In this document: one piece after another, positions 22,927 through 36,257 of the stretch
How the letters are laid out: the number at the start of each line of letters is the position of its first letter
Numbering within the stretch: the first letter of the stretch is position 1
Assembly: GCA_032164245.1 (NCBI GenBank)
Contig: JAVMKO010000010.1
Location: forward strand, 27,788,189 to 27,852,188
Reading direction: 5' to 3'
DNA: 64,000 nucleotides
Source: Sternotherus odoratus
Lineage: Eukaryota; Chordata; Testudines; Kinosternidae
Notes under the pieces: generated by a model
Database searches by the model: none
Told to the model about the DNA's origin: nothing
Seen by the model: the letters and a program-made list of their open reading frames with translations, nothing else
Made by a program: the position numbers and the translations under genes

Positions 22927-24851
22927 AGTTACTTGTATGGTGGCAGTACTCAAAGGCCAGAATTGTGATCGTGCCCCATTGTGAGGGGCACTATACAATC
23001 ATATTGACTTTAAGATTAACTGTTTGACTACCACATGTCCAGTCAATGTTTTTAAAGACTACCACCTACTCTCATTTTATCACTCACAAATGGCAATTAT
23101 TAACCATTTTAAATCTGCCTCAAAAATATCTAGGGGCTGCCCTAAAGAAAAGCATACACAAGAGCTGCAAACACAATTGCATGATCGGTATTTATTGCAT
23201 GATTTCATGAAGCATAATAGCACGTCCATGAAAAAGAAATATTTCCAGTTGATATTCTGTGTATTGGCACATTACCAGAAGATGCAAAAAAAAAAGCAGG
23301 CATAAAATGCAGTTTGGAATGAGTAAGTGCCGTCCTTACTTTTTGAAAGCAGAGATCATATTGTACATGACCAGAATATTTTTTCCTTTAAGTGGCCATT
23401 CCTGTCAATTGCTGAGCATCCTCAAGACATGTCAGCTTCACAGAGTGCTCAGGCAGATCAGCACCTCTTACAGGTTGCTCAGCATGTGCCAGGATTGGGG
23501 CCAAGTGAATAGCTGTCATGTTAAAACCCTCAGATCTGTCCAGAGTAGATTTAATATCACTTGGAGAAGTAGATCCAGCATTCATTTTACATGTATTTAA
23601 AAGAAAAAATAATTCTTTAATCACTCCCAAGCATGATTTAAATAAAGCAGTAGACACAGCTAGGGAACCTGAAATGGCACAATCTCATGTCTAACAAGAA
23701 AGCAGTGCACAGAGGGAAAAACTTATAAATGTTTGTGGCTGTTGCATGAAAGTAGCCGATGTGGAATTCACACTAGCAGTGTACGGCTCTTGGTCCCCCA
23801 TGAGGAGCAAGGTTCATTCCTTGAGGAGCAAGCATGTATAAAGGTTTATTCATCTGCTACTGACGGTGAGCTAATGGACCTGGTCCTTTAGCCCAGGCAG
23901 TTGAAACTAGTGATTTTAGATCCAGAGGTCCTGTGTTTAGTGACCCAGCCACAGGGTATTGTACATGTACAAGCCGGCAAGTAACAAACCAAAGAACAAA
24001 AATGAGATAAACTGAACTGTCCATGGGCAGTAAAGTGAAAGAAAATATGAAAAGTTGTAAAAATCCAACTATAAATAGGTAGATTTAATTGTTCCCAACC
24101 CCCATTAAAGCATTTGTTTCTCATTCTCTATATTCAGCTAAACAGAAACAGTGAGAGTATCTGTAATACCGCCACCTGGTGCCTCCCAATAATACCATTG
24201 ACCATACAGATTATTTGTTTTTGCTATAGGAATGCTTACAGTGTGCTAAATGCAATGCATAAATAACACACAGTTCCAGGTCCCCAACTAGCTTCTTTTG
24301 TTCTGGCCTATAAACAAATAAACAAGATTAAAACTGTATAACAATAATTGAAGAGAATTTACAGAAACTCCCAACCTGATGCCACCTAATGATTTTTGCC
24401 AATATCAAAAATAAGGCTAGCTGAAAAGTCGGTTCAAGTACTTCCTCTCTGCAGATGGACAATTTACAATACAGATGATATGTCTGACACTTCCTTATCT
24501 CTGCAGATCCATCTGGGTTCAAAGTATCACATCGCTACACCATCCTCTAAATAACTTATATTTTACATACATATATGTTTGTGTAATATGTTGAAACTTA
24601 AGATATCCCTAAGTAACTTGGCTCTGTAATTGAACAGATCATTAATCAATAGCCTCACTTACATTTCTACCAGTTGTTCTAATTCAAATTTTAAAAGCCT
24701 GCTGTTTTTGTAAATGTGAAGACAAAACAGTTTCCCTATAGTTGCCACTATGTGAAACTTTCTATTTTAATTATTTTTATGACCCTTCAAGATTTCCCTT
24801 TGGCTCAGATTCACCTGCGAGTTCTTCATTCACAGGAGGGTTTGAGGGTGT
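22927..24851. other. Unique DNA, no feature seen
   Basis: About 1.9 kb. At 23888-23945 the wording tttagatccagaggtcctg hints at a tRNA-like SINE head but is too short to call. No exon was found. Confidence 0.45.
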
Positions 24852-24859
24852 GGCCCAGG

Positions 24860-25855
24860 CAGGGTGACCAGATCACAAGAGCAAAATATCAGGACACACT
24901 GGGCGAGCGGTTGGGGGGGGGGAGCAATGGGGGGGGGTGCAAGAATATTTTGGCACCCTAGGCAAAAATTTTACCTTGCACTCCCCCCTCCCCTTTTCCC
25001 AGAGCATTGCTTATTATAATTTTTTTGAGTGAATATTGGATAATGTAATGTAGCATGGGGCAGAGGGTTGGGGTATGGAGGGGGCTCTGGCTGGGGCTGG
25101 AGATGAGGGGTTTGGGGTGGTGGAGTGGCTCAGGGCCTGAGTAGAGGGTTGGGGTGTGGTGGGGGGGATGGGCTCTGGGGTGGGGCAAGGCTGGGGATGA
25201 GTTTGGGATGGGTGCAGGCAAGCTGCTCTGGGACTGCGGTCAGAGAGGAGGACTCCCCCCATCCCTTTCCCTGCCAGCAGCAGCAAGTTCTGGGACAGGG
25301 CACCCCCTTTCCTACTCCCCCAGCAGCAAACTCACTCACCCCTATCACTGACAGAGGAAGCTGGCTTGCACTAGGACCCTGTGGTGGCAGTTGCTGCAGA
25401 GAAGAGAAGGGAGGCTTCTGACTGCCCCTCTCTGCGGAAGGTCTAAGGGGGCAGCAAGGGGAGGCCGGGGGACCCATCGGGGAGGCATGGGGGGAGGGAG
25501 CGGCCGGAGCCAGGTTGCAAGGGGGGGCTCTCTGCCCTGGTGCTGGCTGCATGCTGGGCCCCCGCCCCTGCAGCATGCCCCGGGCGGCAGAGAGCTCTCC
25601 GGCTGGGGGGCGCAGTCCACCTTCCCCTGACTGCCACAGGGGAGGGAGGTGAGAAGGCTCTCTGCCGCCCCGCCTCCCTCTGCCGGCAGGCACTGGCTAC
25701 AAGCAGGCAGCAGCAGCTCTCCTCCGGCGCTGGGCTTTTCTGAAGGTCCCAAAATCAGGACAAAAGGGCATCCTGACCAAAGTATGGTCAGGACGCGGGA
25801 CAAATGCCTAAAAATCGGGACTGTCCCGATAAAATTGGGACGTCTGGTCACCCTA
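24860..25855. mobile_element. Non-autonomous hAT element, 996 bp, GC-rich interior
   Basis: Ends CAGGGTGACCAGAT and, inverted, TAGGGTGACCAGACG. Flanks ggcccagg (24852-24859) and agcccagg (25856-25863) match at 7 of 8 bases. Subterminal words aaaatcaggacaaaagg and atcgggactgtcccgat near the right end are shared with the short MITEs. The interior is G-rich on the left (25060-25200) and C/G mixed on the right. Long open frames there show no protein family and are composition artefacts. Confidence 0.8.
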
Positions 25856-25879
25856 AGCCCAGGGTAATTACACATTTCA

Positions 25880-26810
25880 GGCTAATTGTTCAAGGTATTG
25901 GTCAACTGGACAATCTCTATGCAAAATAATAAATGGACACAAATCAGACATCAAGAAAAACCAGTAGGAGAGCACTTCAATCTCCCTGGACACTCACTAA
26001 CTGACTTAAAAGTGGCCATTCTTCAACAAAAATACTTCAAAAACAAACTCCAACAAGAAACGTCAGAACTGGAATTAATTTGCAAACTGGACACCATCAA
26101 ATGAAGCCTGAATAAAGACTGGGAGTGTAATTCCCCTCTGCTGATACTTACACCTTCTTGTCAACTGTTGGAAATGGGAAACCTCCACCATGATTGCATT
26201 GATCTTGTTAGCAGTACAAAAGTAATTTTCCCACCATTGGCATTTACCCCTTCTTGTCAACTGTAGAGAATAGGCCACTTCCACCTTAACTGAATTGGCC
26301 CCCACACATTTGGTAAGGCAACTCCCACCTTTTCATGTGCTATAATATATATGTTGCTTGCTGTATTTTTCACTCCATGCATCTGATGAAGTGGGTTTTA
26401 GCCCATAAAAGCTTATGCCCAAATAAATTTGTAAGTCTCTACGGTGTCACAAGGACTCCTCGTTGTTTTTGCTGATACAGACTAAGGGCTGGTCTCCACT
26501 ACGGGGGGTGGCGGGGATCGACTGCAGATACGCAACTTCAGCTACGTGAATCACGTAGCTGAAGTTTGCGTATCTGCAGCCGACTTACCGCTTGTCCTCA
26601 TGGCGGCGGCGGTCAGTGGCGCGCTCCCCCATCGACTCCAGCTTGCGCCTCCCAGCAAGCTGGAGTTCCGCAGTCGACGGGGGCGTCGCACGTGATCGAT
26701 TTCTCGCGTCTTCATAAGACGCGAGAAATCGATCACCAGACGATTGATTGCTACCCGCCGATTCGGCGGGTAGTGAAGACATACCCTAACACAGCTACCA
26801 CTTTAAGACA
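25880..26810 (+). pseudogene. Penelope-like element, endonuclease C-terminus to 3' end
   Basis: The frame from 25886 reads a decayed start, then KPVGEHFNLPGHSLTDLKV, then AILQQKYFKNKLQQETSELE and LICKLDTIK, the C-terminal end of the PLE GIY-YIG protein, with a stop after it. The 3' region has two cttcttgtcaactgt copies (26155, 26252) and the tail atctgatgaagtgggtttta ... aaataaatttgtaagtctc ... ggactcctcgttg ... gatacagacta. A Harbinger MITE splits the last bases; the tail resumes as acacagctaccac at 26789. The copy is closely related to 15520-16643. Confidence 0.85.
26486..26786. mobile_element. PIF/Harbinger-type MITE, 301 bp, four hairpins
   Basis: Ends GGGCTGGTCTCCACTAC and, inverted, GGGTATGTCTTCACTAC, flanked by TAA on both sides (26483-26485, 26787-26789). 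The insertion point lies in the PLE tail word gactaacacagc, so it is younger than that PLE. Hairpins: 26522-26579 (around ctacgtgaatcacgtag), 26626-26683, 26692-26736 (perfect 21-bp arms, loop cat), and 26751-26773 (10-bp arms, loop att). No coding region. Confidence 0.9.
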
Positions 26811-27741
26811 CTATAATAGGAATTATAAGTTTGATTATCTGCAGGGCTGAGAATCATCTTCCCTATTGACCTTGTTGGGTTGGATCTCATGGCTTTACAA
26901 ACTAGATATTTAGCCCAGATGGGCTAAAAGTTTGTAAACTTGGTTGCATTTTCAAGAATGCTTAGGAACTCAAACTCAGATGGGTTTGGAAATCTGTGCA
27001 AATTGTTAACTACAGTCCCTCTTCTTTTCTCACTCGTGAGTGTGTTTCTTGCTTTTTTACTTTTAACTTCATTCACATTTCATTTTCTCTCCCTTTCTGT
27101 CGTCCGGGATCTATTTTCAGGGTGCATTTGAGTCACACACACAAAAATTCCATTCCATTCCAAAACAAATGCTTTATTCAATGTGTTCACAAGTGATCTA
27201 GATGAGTAGTGGAGATGATGTACCTCCTGGGACCTGTGCATACTCCCAGCAGTACACGCACCATCAGTTGAGAACTACTGGTCTAAACTAACACATTTCT
27301 ACAGCCAGGTGGCTGACTGTCTACTACTGACCTCAACAGAGCTTCTTTTCATGTCCCTCTTACAGATCAAAATTGCAAGTCTGTCTCTTTGCCAGGGAGA
27401 TTGTTTCAGTAATAAACTCCCACAACTGGGGATACAAATACCTGTACCTAGACTTTTTAATAAATACAGTTCCCAGCTTCCACAGCAGCTCATTAGGCAT
27501 TTTCAAGGATATAGGTATTTCAGCACCTAAATCACTGGCTAGCAATGGCATATTATGATCAACACATAACACAACATACTATGTAACATTGGGAAAGCCT
27601 CCCTCTTTCAGTCAAGATATTATCTTACTCAAAACTTATTCCAATGCAAACATGGGGTAAATAGCCCCACTATTAGAAACTTTATAATTATATTTTAAGA
27701 TACATAAGAGCAGATGAAGCCTGGACCATAAACTACATGTA
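26811..27741. other. Unique DNA with a doubtful hAT end
   Basis: At 27255-27285 the word cagttgagaactactggtc resembles the end of Charlie-like hAT elements, but no opposite end or duplication is clear. Nothing else was found. Confidence 0.4.
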
Positions 27742-28031
27742 CAGTAGACTCTCGATTATCCAGGATTGGATTAACCAGGATGTCAAAAAAAACATGCGCA
27801 ACTCGCAGGGCCGGCTCTGGCTTTGCTGCCGCCCCAAGCACACACACACAAAACCCCTACCAGGGCACAGGGCAGCCAGTGAACCAAACCCTTCCCCCCC
27901 CCCCCCCCCAGTGCAGGATGGCTGGTGAATCAACCCCCACACCCCATATTTCCTATGGATGGTGATTATCCAGGATTTTATTAACCAGAATTATTTTTCC
28001 CCTATCATCCTGGATAATCGAGATTCTACTG
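27742..28031. mobile_element. Tigger/pogo-type MITE, 290 bp, with embedded hAT piece
   Basis: Ends CAGTAGACTCTCGATTATCC and, inverted, CAGTAGAATCTCGATTATCC, flanked by TA (27740-27741, 28032-28033) within tac/gta symmetry. The interior from about 27807 (gcagggccggctctggcttt, gccgccccaagcac) resembles the left part of the short hAT element at 19483. A run of 16 C lies near 27895-27910. Confidence 0.8.
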
Positions 28032-28434
28032 TACATAGATCTATAAATAAAATTTGTCATTTTCTTACATCATGCAATCGTCAGCACATAATTAAAGAAC
28101 AAACCGATCAACAAACCTGCCAGGTAGGAAGTAGTCAAGATGAGAAATCATGACCAGCTTTAGGTTGTTCCCATTTCAGAACTTACCTGAAGTTTAGTGC
28201 AGGTTCAAGCTTCAGGTTTGAAATATCTGGAACTGCACACTGATATTCCAAGCAGAACTGAGCGCTTTTTGGTTTTCTCAGGGTAGATAAAGAAGTTACA
28301 GAGTTTATTGTGTGGGGGTGATTCAGGTGAGACTTTAAAACACTGTGAATTGACAGCTGAACTCTGCATTACTACCCATGCAAAAGATTTTGGTTTTAAA
28401 TAACATGTTCAAGTTTCTGTCAAGAATCAAGTAC
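28032..28434. other. Unique DNA, no feature seen
   Basis: AT-rich, with no recognisable element ends. Confidence 0.45.
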
Positions 28435-28720
28435 GTACAAGTTTGGCCCTAGTGGCCAGAGTCAGGAGTTGAGCCAAGGGTCAGAGCCAGAGAAGGGAGG
28501 GGAGCAAGAAAGAGTTGAGCCTAGGGTCAAAGCTGGAGTTGGAGACCTCCTAGATCAGTAATGAGGAACAAGGTTCAATGTAGCAGCCAGATAGGAATTC
28601 ACCCTGTTGTCCAGACTTCCTGTGCCTCCTCCTGGCTTAAACTGTGCCTCTGGACCCATCAGTGGGGTCGGGCACTCCTCCATCAAAGCCAAGCACCTTC
28701 TCGAAAAATTCCAACATCCA
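28435..28720 (+). mobile_element. LTR-like fragment rich in gtcagagcc words
   Basis: Repeated words (ggccagagtcaggag, gggtcagagccagag, gggtcaaagctggagttgg) are followed by tgtccagacttcctgtgcc, cctcctcctggcttaaac and atcagtggggtcgggcac. I know this order from LTRs in turtle genomes. Ends and target duplication were not found, so it is probably a fragment. Confidence 0.4.
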
Positions 28721-30427
28721 TGAGGCCTGCAAATAAGTGCAACTCTTTAAAAAGTTTGAAATTTCAAGATGACAACTTTGCTGCTAGGAGAAATTATAGC
28801 AGGTAGCCTGTGATTTTCCCTTCTGCAAGAAGGGGTGAGGGGAAAGACTACAAAATCCAATTTAAAAATCAGAGTTTTTAAGTCTTTATTGCTGATCACC
28901 TGAAGCATGTATACAGCTCCTTTGATTAATAATTGTGTTTTAAATATTTATGATCGATGATGTGCCTGAAAATGACTTGGTGTACTCCTGCTTGTCATAT
29001 GCTTCTCACCAGGGCACCACTGAAAACAAGACCATATTATCGCAACAGGTTATATTTCCTGACAAAAATATTGCAAGAAGTCAAGGAAAGGGAAAAGTAC
29101 TGTCTGGGTCTCTTTTTCACAAATAGTTAAAGGCTGATTCAACAGTGTTTTCTACAAACTAAAATTTAGTTTTCTATGACTCACAAGGGCATATCGGTTA
29201 TCCACAAGTATTCTGACAACTACTGGGTATTCATGAAAATGTTCTCATATGTTAAATTAATTTTAGTGTTCCTCAGAAAGTTGGACTGGAAGTTCACAAT
29301 TTGTTATTGTCCTGACCACTTTGCTGGGCAGTCACATGATATGCAAAAATGAATTTCAAATAGTTGCAAGTGAATTTTTTAAGATTACACATATGCAAGC
29401 TAGGCAGAATTCAATATTTTGGGAATATTTTGACAGATAATGTCTGTGTTTATTTCTAATTGTTTTTAGATTCTCAATTAAAACTTCCATACTTGAAGGA
29501 AATTATGGGGTGCAATCCGACAATGATTTAATGACAGTAGACACTGAGATTCAAAAATTAAAGCTTTATACCCACTAAAACAAGTTGTCAACATCACATG
29601 TCAAAAGTATAGAAAGTAATTATCCCCAAATCAAATTCTAACAAGTTTTCAAGCAGCACTTACCTTACTTCCCCATCTGTAAAAATTGATTTAAGGATTT
29701 TTTCATTGGGGTGTGTACAATTAAATTAATGTTTATCGACATTTACCAGTAAAAATCTAATCTTCCCAAGCTTACCCGTTATTCATCCAAACTGCTTAGC
29801 AGATGCTTAGAAACAATCCTCACCTCCATAGCCAGGGTATGACTTTGATGGGTCCAAAAGCAATGGGGACATCCCACTTCTCGCACCCTCTGGGTAGTGG
29901 AGAGGTGGATGAGAAGATCCTGGAGAACAGGAGTGGAAGGGGCTAAAATCATGCAGACATGGAAAGAGACACATATACATCCCTTCCTGCAGCATGTGCA
30001 TAATGTGGAAGGAGGGAGGATACCGCTTTTTTCTCGTTCTCTCTTCCCCTTAATCCCAGTGCAGTGGGGAGGCCTATTCCACATGGTACAGGTAAAAAAG
30101 CCTATGATGTCCACTCCTGCTGCCCCTGAATGTCTCTCTCCTGCTGGAGTAGGAGTAGTAGTTTCTGTTTGTGAGTAGCCATTTGGAATCTGCTCTTGCT
30201 GCTGGGGAGAGCCATTTTGGGTTCTGTTCCAGAACCATCCCTCCCTAGTGAGAAGGGCCTCTTATGATGTCAGGGGTTAGTCTGGTTGCCAAATGCTGTT
30301 TGGAGACTAGAGGGGATTTCTCCTATTTAGCAAATTGGTAAATTGCTGTGAGGTTTTTTTCACTTTCCTTCCAGCACCTCAGATACTTGGTTTTGAAAGT
30401 TTAAATTACACTGTCACAAGTTTGGCA
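28721..30427. other. Unique DNA, no feature seen
   Basis: About 1.7 kb. Open frames near 29.8-30.1 kb on both strands lack a family resemblance and splice context. Confidence 0.5.
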
Positions 30428-30435
30428 GATTCCAG

Positions 30436-30559
30436 CAGGGCTGTAACCAGGGTGGTATGAGTGAGGCAGCAGCCCACGGCGCCAAGCTGCTGGGGTAGAA
30501 AATTGGGGTGCCAGTATGCTTGCTCACCCTGGGCGCTAAAATGCCTAGTTACGGCTCCG
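30436..30559. mobile_element. Short hAT element, 124 bp
   Basis: Ends CAGGGCTGTAACCAGG and, inverted, CGGAGCCGTAACTAGG. Flanked by a perfect 8-bp duplication gattccag (30428-30435 and 30560-30567). It contains ggcgccaagctgctgggg and ccctgggcgctaaaatgc. No coding region. Confidence 0.85.
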
Positions 30560-30874
30560 GATTCCAGTGCAGCTGGGGGGTTAAAAAAGGACCTGATGCA
30601 AGATCCCTGAAATCCCTGGGCCACAAACAGCCTGGGACTCCCCATATCTCATCTCTCCTACCTTCCTGCATGCAGGAGAGGGAAAGGGTACTGTGGCTTT
30701 CAGCAGCCAGGATACCTGGGCAGGCTTGGGCGTCTTTGCATTTAATCATACATGTCTGTTCCCACATCCACATCCTAAAAATCAGGACTGGTTGGTGAGT
30801 CATTTACTAAGGGAAATTAATTTCTTACAAATAATACTCTGATAGTATGTTTTGGTCACCTTTGGTAATAAACT

Positions 30875-31010
30875 GCTGATTAGATTGTAAACCTGTTAGG
30901 GCAGGGACAGTGGTTTTGTCCTGTATTTGTACAGCACCTAGCACAGTGGGGTCCTGGGCCATAACTAAGGCTTCTAAATGCTTCCACAAGGCAAATAACA
31001 ACAGTCTTCT
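30875..31010 (+). repeat. MIR/L2-type 3' tail
   Basis: The wording gattgtaaacctgttagggc, agggacagtggttttg, tacagcacctagcacagtgg and ggtcctgggccataactaag matches the tail seen at 19955-20068. The CORE part is missing. Confidence 0.65.
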
Positions 31011-34000
31011 TTATGTTTATGTGTAAAGGATCCATATATTTTGCTTTACCTGTTTGTCCAGGTAGACTCCCCATCCTAGCAGGGAGTTCTCAGTGATCAG
31101 TTTTTTTGTGGGAAGTAAAGACATGAAATAGATACCCCACCACCCACCCAAACTACCTCTTTGTAATCCCACCGGGAAAGAGAAGCACAGATCTGTGGGG
31201 GACAGTCTAGTTTGTCCAGGTTCTGTTTGTTTGTGGAGCAGCTGGCAGAGGAGGTTGGTTGCATGCTCTGCTATTGGCCACTCTGCAGCTCACTTGCTCT
31301 GCCATCAGCTGCTCGCTCCACTATGAGGATTCCAGCAACACAGAGGGCAATGTCCTCAGGGGTGGTGTATCTATCCCATGACACAAAGGAGTGGAAGATT
31401 CCTTTCTTTCGGTGGCACTGGCAAGTCGATCTTGCCCTGGTCTTTGATACAAGCAACTTTCTTACATGGTGGATTGGTGTGGTCAGTGTAGGAGGTTTCC
31501 ACTGTTTTCCTCTCCCTGTTACTGAAGACTTTCCCACACCTGTAGACAGTGTCCATTTCAGGGCACTTTTCTCCTTTGGAGCTAGAAGAATTGTACTGTG
31601 GTCCTTGTGAACTCCTAACTCTTATGTATAAGGGCACAACATCTCATCCAGCTTTGAGGGTGTCAGAGAAGACGTCCTGTTCTTGACTGAGGATGTGGAG
31701 GAGGATCTCTCTAATTTTTGTGAGTGTTTCATACCTCCTCACATTCCTGTTTGAAGGTGTCCTTTGCTCTACTACTCCTATCAGCCCTGGAGCCCTTCTC
31801 AGTGTCTTTGCCCAATGTATGAGAGATGAGGGAGCTGATGGGCCAGGGCCTGACTGGGGCCTCACAGGACAATCCATTAGGAATCTTCACAGCCTATATT
31901 CATGGGCTTGATAAGTTTGGCAAGGGAATTATCAGACAACGCTACACTTTGTGGAAATGTGAGCTTCCCTGAGTCTTATAAGTGGTTCTTGGGGGTTGTC
32001 ATGTTTAACCAGGAAGGCCCAAAGGCAGGATACACAGTTCTTGAATCATGGGATTTGGAGCATTTGGACCATACAGCAGGTGTTCAGGTAAAGTGGAGGA
32101 TCCATACTGAGCACTAAAAACTATACTTATCTAAAACTATGATCCAAAAACTACATACAGAAGCAGTTAGACAGAAGAAGCTAGCTAATGCTGCAGACAG
32201 TGAAAAGCTTCGATCTTAGACCATGGACAGCAGAAAGGAACTGGAGAGGTGATTGGTCCACACCGCTCCTTATGACCTCAGTTCATAGTAGGAGGAGGAC
32301 AGGGGTGCAGGCACAGACCAAAGAACACTGCTAACAAAAATCTTTGGGTCTCAGATGCATGGAGCGCACATGTACACACAGTGAAACACAGGGGTCATCA
32401 CTTGAAGAAACATTCTCTGTCTTCAGCATCAGATGGAAACTATATATTCCTCTAGCTTTACTAGTGGAAGAATGTGTTACCAGCTTTGCTAATATGTACT
32501 ATTGGTCCATAGCAAAAAGCTCTTCACTTGAAATTAAATTTCAAAATAGTTTAACTAGATTTTTTTTTAAAGTAAATCAGCAAAAAAAAATATTTTCACC
32601 AAGGCTGAAATAGTTTATGGTCTAGTTCAGCTTAGGGCAAAGTTTTAAAGCCAAGTTAGAATCTATTAAAATACTAATTCATAAAACAGGTTCTGACACA
32701 ACCTGAAATACTGTACAATTATAATCAGGACATTTTCTCTGTTCATAAACATCACTGCTAATGTTCTCCGGGTATTCAAATGATTCATTCGGGTCCTGAC
32801 ACTTCAACAAGACAAAAAAAACCACCACCAAGTTTCAAAACTTGCCTCATGTACTTTGCAATATTCAAAACTTATTTTAATCTGCATACAATAACAAATA
32901 TTTAAGATTAATATATTCTCCCAGTGTTATCTATTGCAACTGTTCCTTTATGACTGAGAAATTTATATAGATATATATAGGTTTCACCCAAGAGAAAAAT
33001 TATTGTATAATTCAGTGCTACAATTAGTGAGCAGAAAACCTTAAGGCCACAATATGTAGTTAATATTCAGAATTAAGTCAGTTTATTATGCACCAACTGG
33101 TAGGTCAGATTTAGCTTTGTGTGCTATAATTTATAATACAGCTTTATGCCCAAAGCAACATACAGGCCCTGAAGCAACACTCTGAATTACTACAACTAAA
33201 TCTCAACACTACCTGCCAAAATATACCCATTGCTTATATTTCTATTGCATGCAGACGATAAACATGATTTCAAATCTCTCTCTATGCTGCAAGGACATCT
33301 AAATAAAATATCAGTTTCATGACCACTGTCAGCATTTAATAGCTTACTTCCTGTTGTCTTAGCAAGCCCAGCTGCTTCAACTAGTTAAGTAACTGTAATT
33401 TAAGGGCCTGTATAACTTGCAACAATTAACATATCTCTCTCCCTTAATGGAATCGCAAATAAAATTGTATGGCAGTTTTGATGACTATTAAAATGCTGCT
33501 TAGACTGGGATTTTAAATGTAACATTAAGTAAGAACAATCTGGAAAAAAGATGCTATTGTGAATTATCACTAGATATTTGAACTAGTTTGCTGTGTGTTT
33601 CACTACAATGCTTGGTTACAGTTCAGCCCCCTGATGCCTCAAAACTGTCTCACATTCCAACAGCTAACCATAATAGCCAAGTCCTCACTGTCCATGGCCA
33701 AAGCTCCTCCACCACCCACTTTGCACTGATAGTTAGTTGGGGGGAGACTTAGGAATGTTGAAGGACCTATGGTTTAATGGAGGAGCAGCACAGTGGCCTT
33801 GGGGACAACTATCTCTGAAGCTACAGCAAGGAATCATGAAGCAGCCAGTTCATATCCAAATGGAGAAGAATTCCTTCCCTTCTGTACACTTCCCCCAACT
33901 GAAAGTTACTAGGTCCAATGCCAGCCACTCAGACTGTGTTCTGAGGCCAAGTTTTGGACACAGCTAGTAGAAGGTTTTATGCTATAAATACTGCCCACTT

Positions 34001-36249
34001 GCCCAGAGACTGGATATGCTTGTACCGATAAATCATGACCAATGTTTTTGAGCTTTAGCTCTGAAATCCTTGGGCCAAATATTTGTGACAAAAATACCTG
34101 TTTAGGTGGAACTCATTACTGGAACTCATTACTGGAAACTTAGTTCCCTCTCTATCACTCACAAGTTTAGGGTTACTCCGACTGCATCAACTGTTGCATG
34201 GCTATGAGCTGTAAATAAGTTTTCAGCTTCAATTTTGGGGGAATCTTCTTCTTTCCCTGCTAGAATCCTTGAAGTAAAGTACAACAGACTGTAACAAATA
34301 TACCAATAAGACAAGCACTTGCTCAAATATCAGCTTTGATTGATTCACTCGCAGTATTTTCACACTTTACCGGGACATTTCTGAGGGGCTTTGTTCTTAT
34401 ATTCCTTACAGCAATTTTATACTGACATAGCTCTACTGACTTCACTGTAGCTGTACCAAAGTTACACCATTGAGAGATCAGACCCCAACACCCACAGGGT
34501 TAGGCCTAACCTAAATTAGTTCCTGATGTGAAGCTAATTAGGGATTAATTGGCTAATATCTAAAAATTAGGTATTAATTAGTGTTTAGATAGTACAGTGC
34601 CTTGAAAATGTAAATTGCTGTATAAGTACTATTATTTGTCAACTAACAGTGTTTCTATTGCTCTTAATTATTGAACACATACTGTAGAGTCAGCCACCTA
34701 CATGTTTCTTCATGATCCCGTCTGTCTGTATAGTCTTTGATTACGGATCAGCTCATCCCATCTCATGGAAGAGTTCAGAGGGGAAAAGGGAAGCATTTAC
34801 ATCTCACAACTAGAGCTGTAAGAGAGAGAGAGTTCCCCCTCCTACAGCCCCCAGAAAGGATGAGTGTCTTGCAGGGGTACAGCTGGGAAATCACAAGATG
34901 CAAAGATTTCACTCACTCTCTAGCTATATAGGAAACAGGGCCTTCTCCAATATTCTGACATTTTCTTTCTTCATTGGCTCTTCCTTCCCAAGCTCTCACC
35001 CCTTCAAAGATGGATTGATAGCACAGACAGGGAGTTTGTGGTGTTTGTCACATTAATTCTTATGCAGATGAAAGATGTGCATGTTCTGCCTAGCTAAAAT
35101 TCTCACTCTAGTTCTACAGAGATAAGGTACTCACTGTTAAGCAGTGTTAATTTGCACCCTCAAAGAACTGCTTCCAAGAGGTGGCTGTGTTTCAATGGTT
35201 TTCATTAACCTAAGTCATTCCGGTGGTGATTTTTCAACCTAAATAGATGTATCCTCATCTATGGTGCTAAATTTTTAAGCAGTATGATTATTAGTGAATT
35301 AGGGTCAGAAAATGAAAGCAGTGGGCCAGACTTCTGAGTCTTCCTCTTACCACAACAGTGAGATCTTAACTAGTCCACAGCACCCTGCTCGTAAGCACTT
35401 TGATTAATTCAACCAAACAATTTCAGATGGCTGCAGTTTCAACAAACAGATTTGTTCCCCTGACAATAAACTGACATGCTCTGGAGCTCCATACAAGACA
35501 ATTTCAAGGCACCCTGGTAGGAAACAGTTTAATAAAATATCCCCCCTCAACCTTGTAGTGAGCAATGCAACTACTAACAACTGTGCAGACCTACTAATGA
35601 TCAGCTGGTTTTTGTGTTAAATAAGGATAGTGTTACCAAGTATGAAAAATGTTCATTTTGTCTGTGCTACTTTGTATTTGTAGGAAGAGCTCTTCCTTAC
35701 ATTGTCATTTCAGTGGGGACCAACAGCTACTGGAGCTCAGAGTCCACAATGGAAAGCTGCACAACAAACTGATATTGACAGAAAAGTGTATGTTAATGAC
35801 AACACATTTCCTCTAAGACCATATAAAATAGCTAATTTGCCAAACTCTTCTTTCATAAGCCATCAAAACTGTGTGCACCAGGGTGTTTGTTGCCCCACTC
35901 CAGGAAGCCCTACTGCCTTGGTGAACCTTTCCCAAAGAATGTGTCCTTGGGGGTGGGGAGAAGCAAGTTTACACCTGCATCATCAGCAGGCAATGAGAGG
36001 TGGTCCTCCCTTCATTAGAAGAGCAGACGGAAGGCAATCAGGGTCCCTCATATGCAATACAAAGGGCTGGCTGCTTCTGCATCGGTTCCCAGCCAAGGGC
36101 CTAAGCTTGACTGCACCTTTTTGACTGAGTTAACAGAAGGTGGTTTTGTTTACACCTTGTGGAACTGAAAGCTGAAGTCACCGCACTGAGTTTGGACCTC
36201 AGTTTAAGTGCTCTAAAAATGAAAGGGAACTTGCTTCAGGAGGTGCTCT
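31011..36249. other. Long unique stretch, no supported gene
   Basis: At 31200-32050 the sequence is less AT-rich and has overlapping open frames on both strands of 64-132 codons, none with a recognised domain; it might be an old retrocopy or an unknown repeat. A tandem 16-bp duplication (ggaactcattactgga) sits near 34109-34136. A short L2-like tail trace (gtgccttgaaaatgtaaatt) lies near 34600. The 140-codon frame at 35702-36124 lacks an ATG start. Confidence 0.4.
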
Positions 36250-36257
36250 GTTGGTTC

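Noticed and set aside
24958..25875. Several overlapping frames on both strands, up to 187 codons
   Set aside because: Located inside a non-autonomous hAT element with GC-rich interior; no domain is recognisable and frames overlap on both strands.
27205..27285. Possible Charlie-like hAT with end cagttgagaactactg
   Set aside because: The opposite end does not match and no 8-bp duplication is visible.
31212..32117. Overlapping frames on both strands in a less AT-rich stretch
   Set aside because: No domain, intron pattern or repeat ends could be recognised; only the possibility of an old retrocopy was noted.
35702..36124. 140-codon plus-strand frame
   Set aside because: No ATG start, no homology recognised, no splice support.
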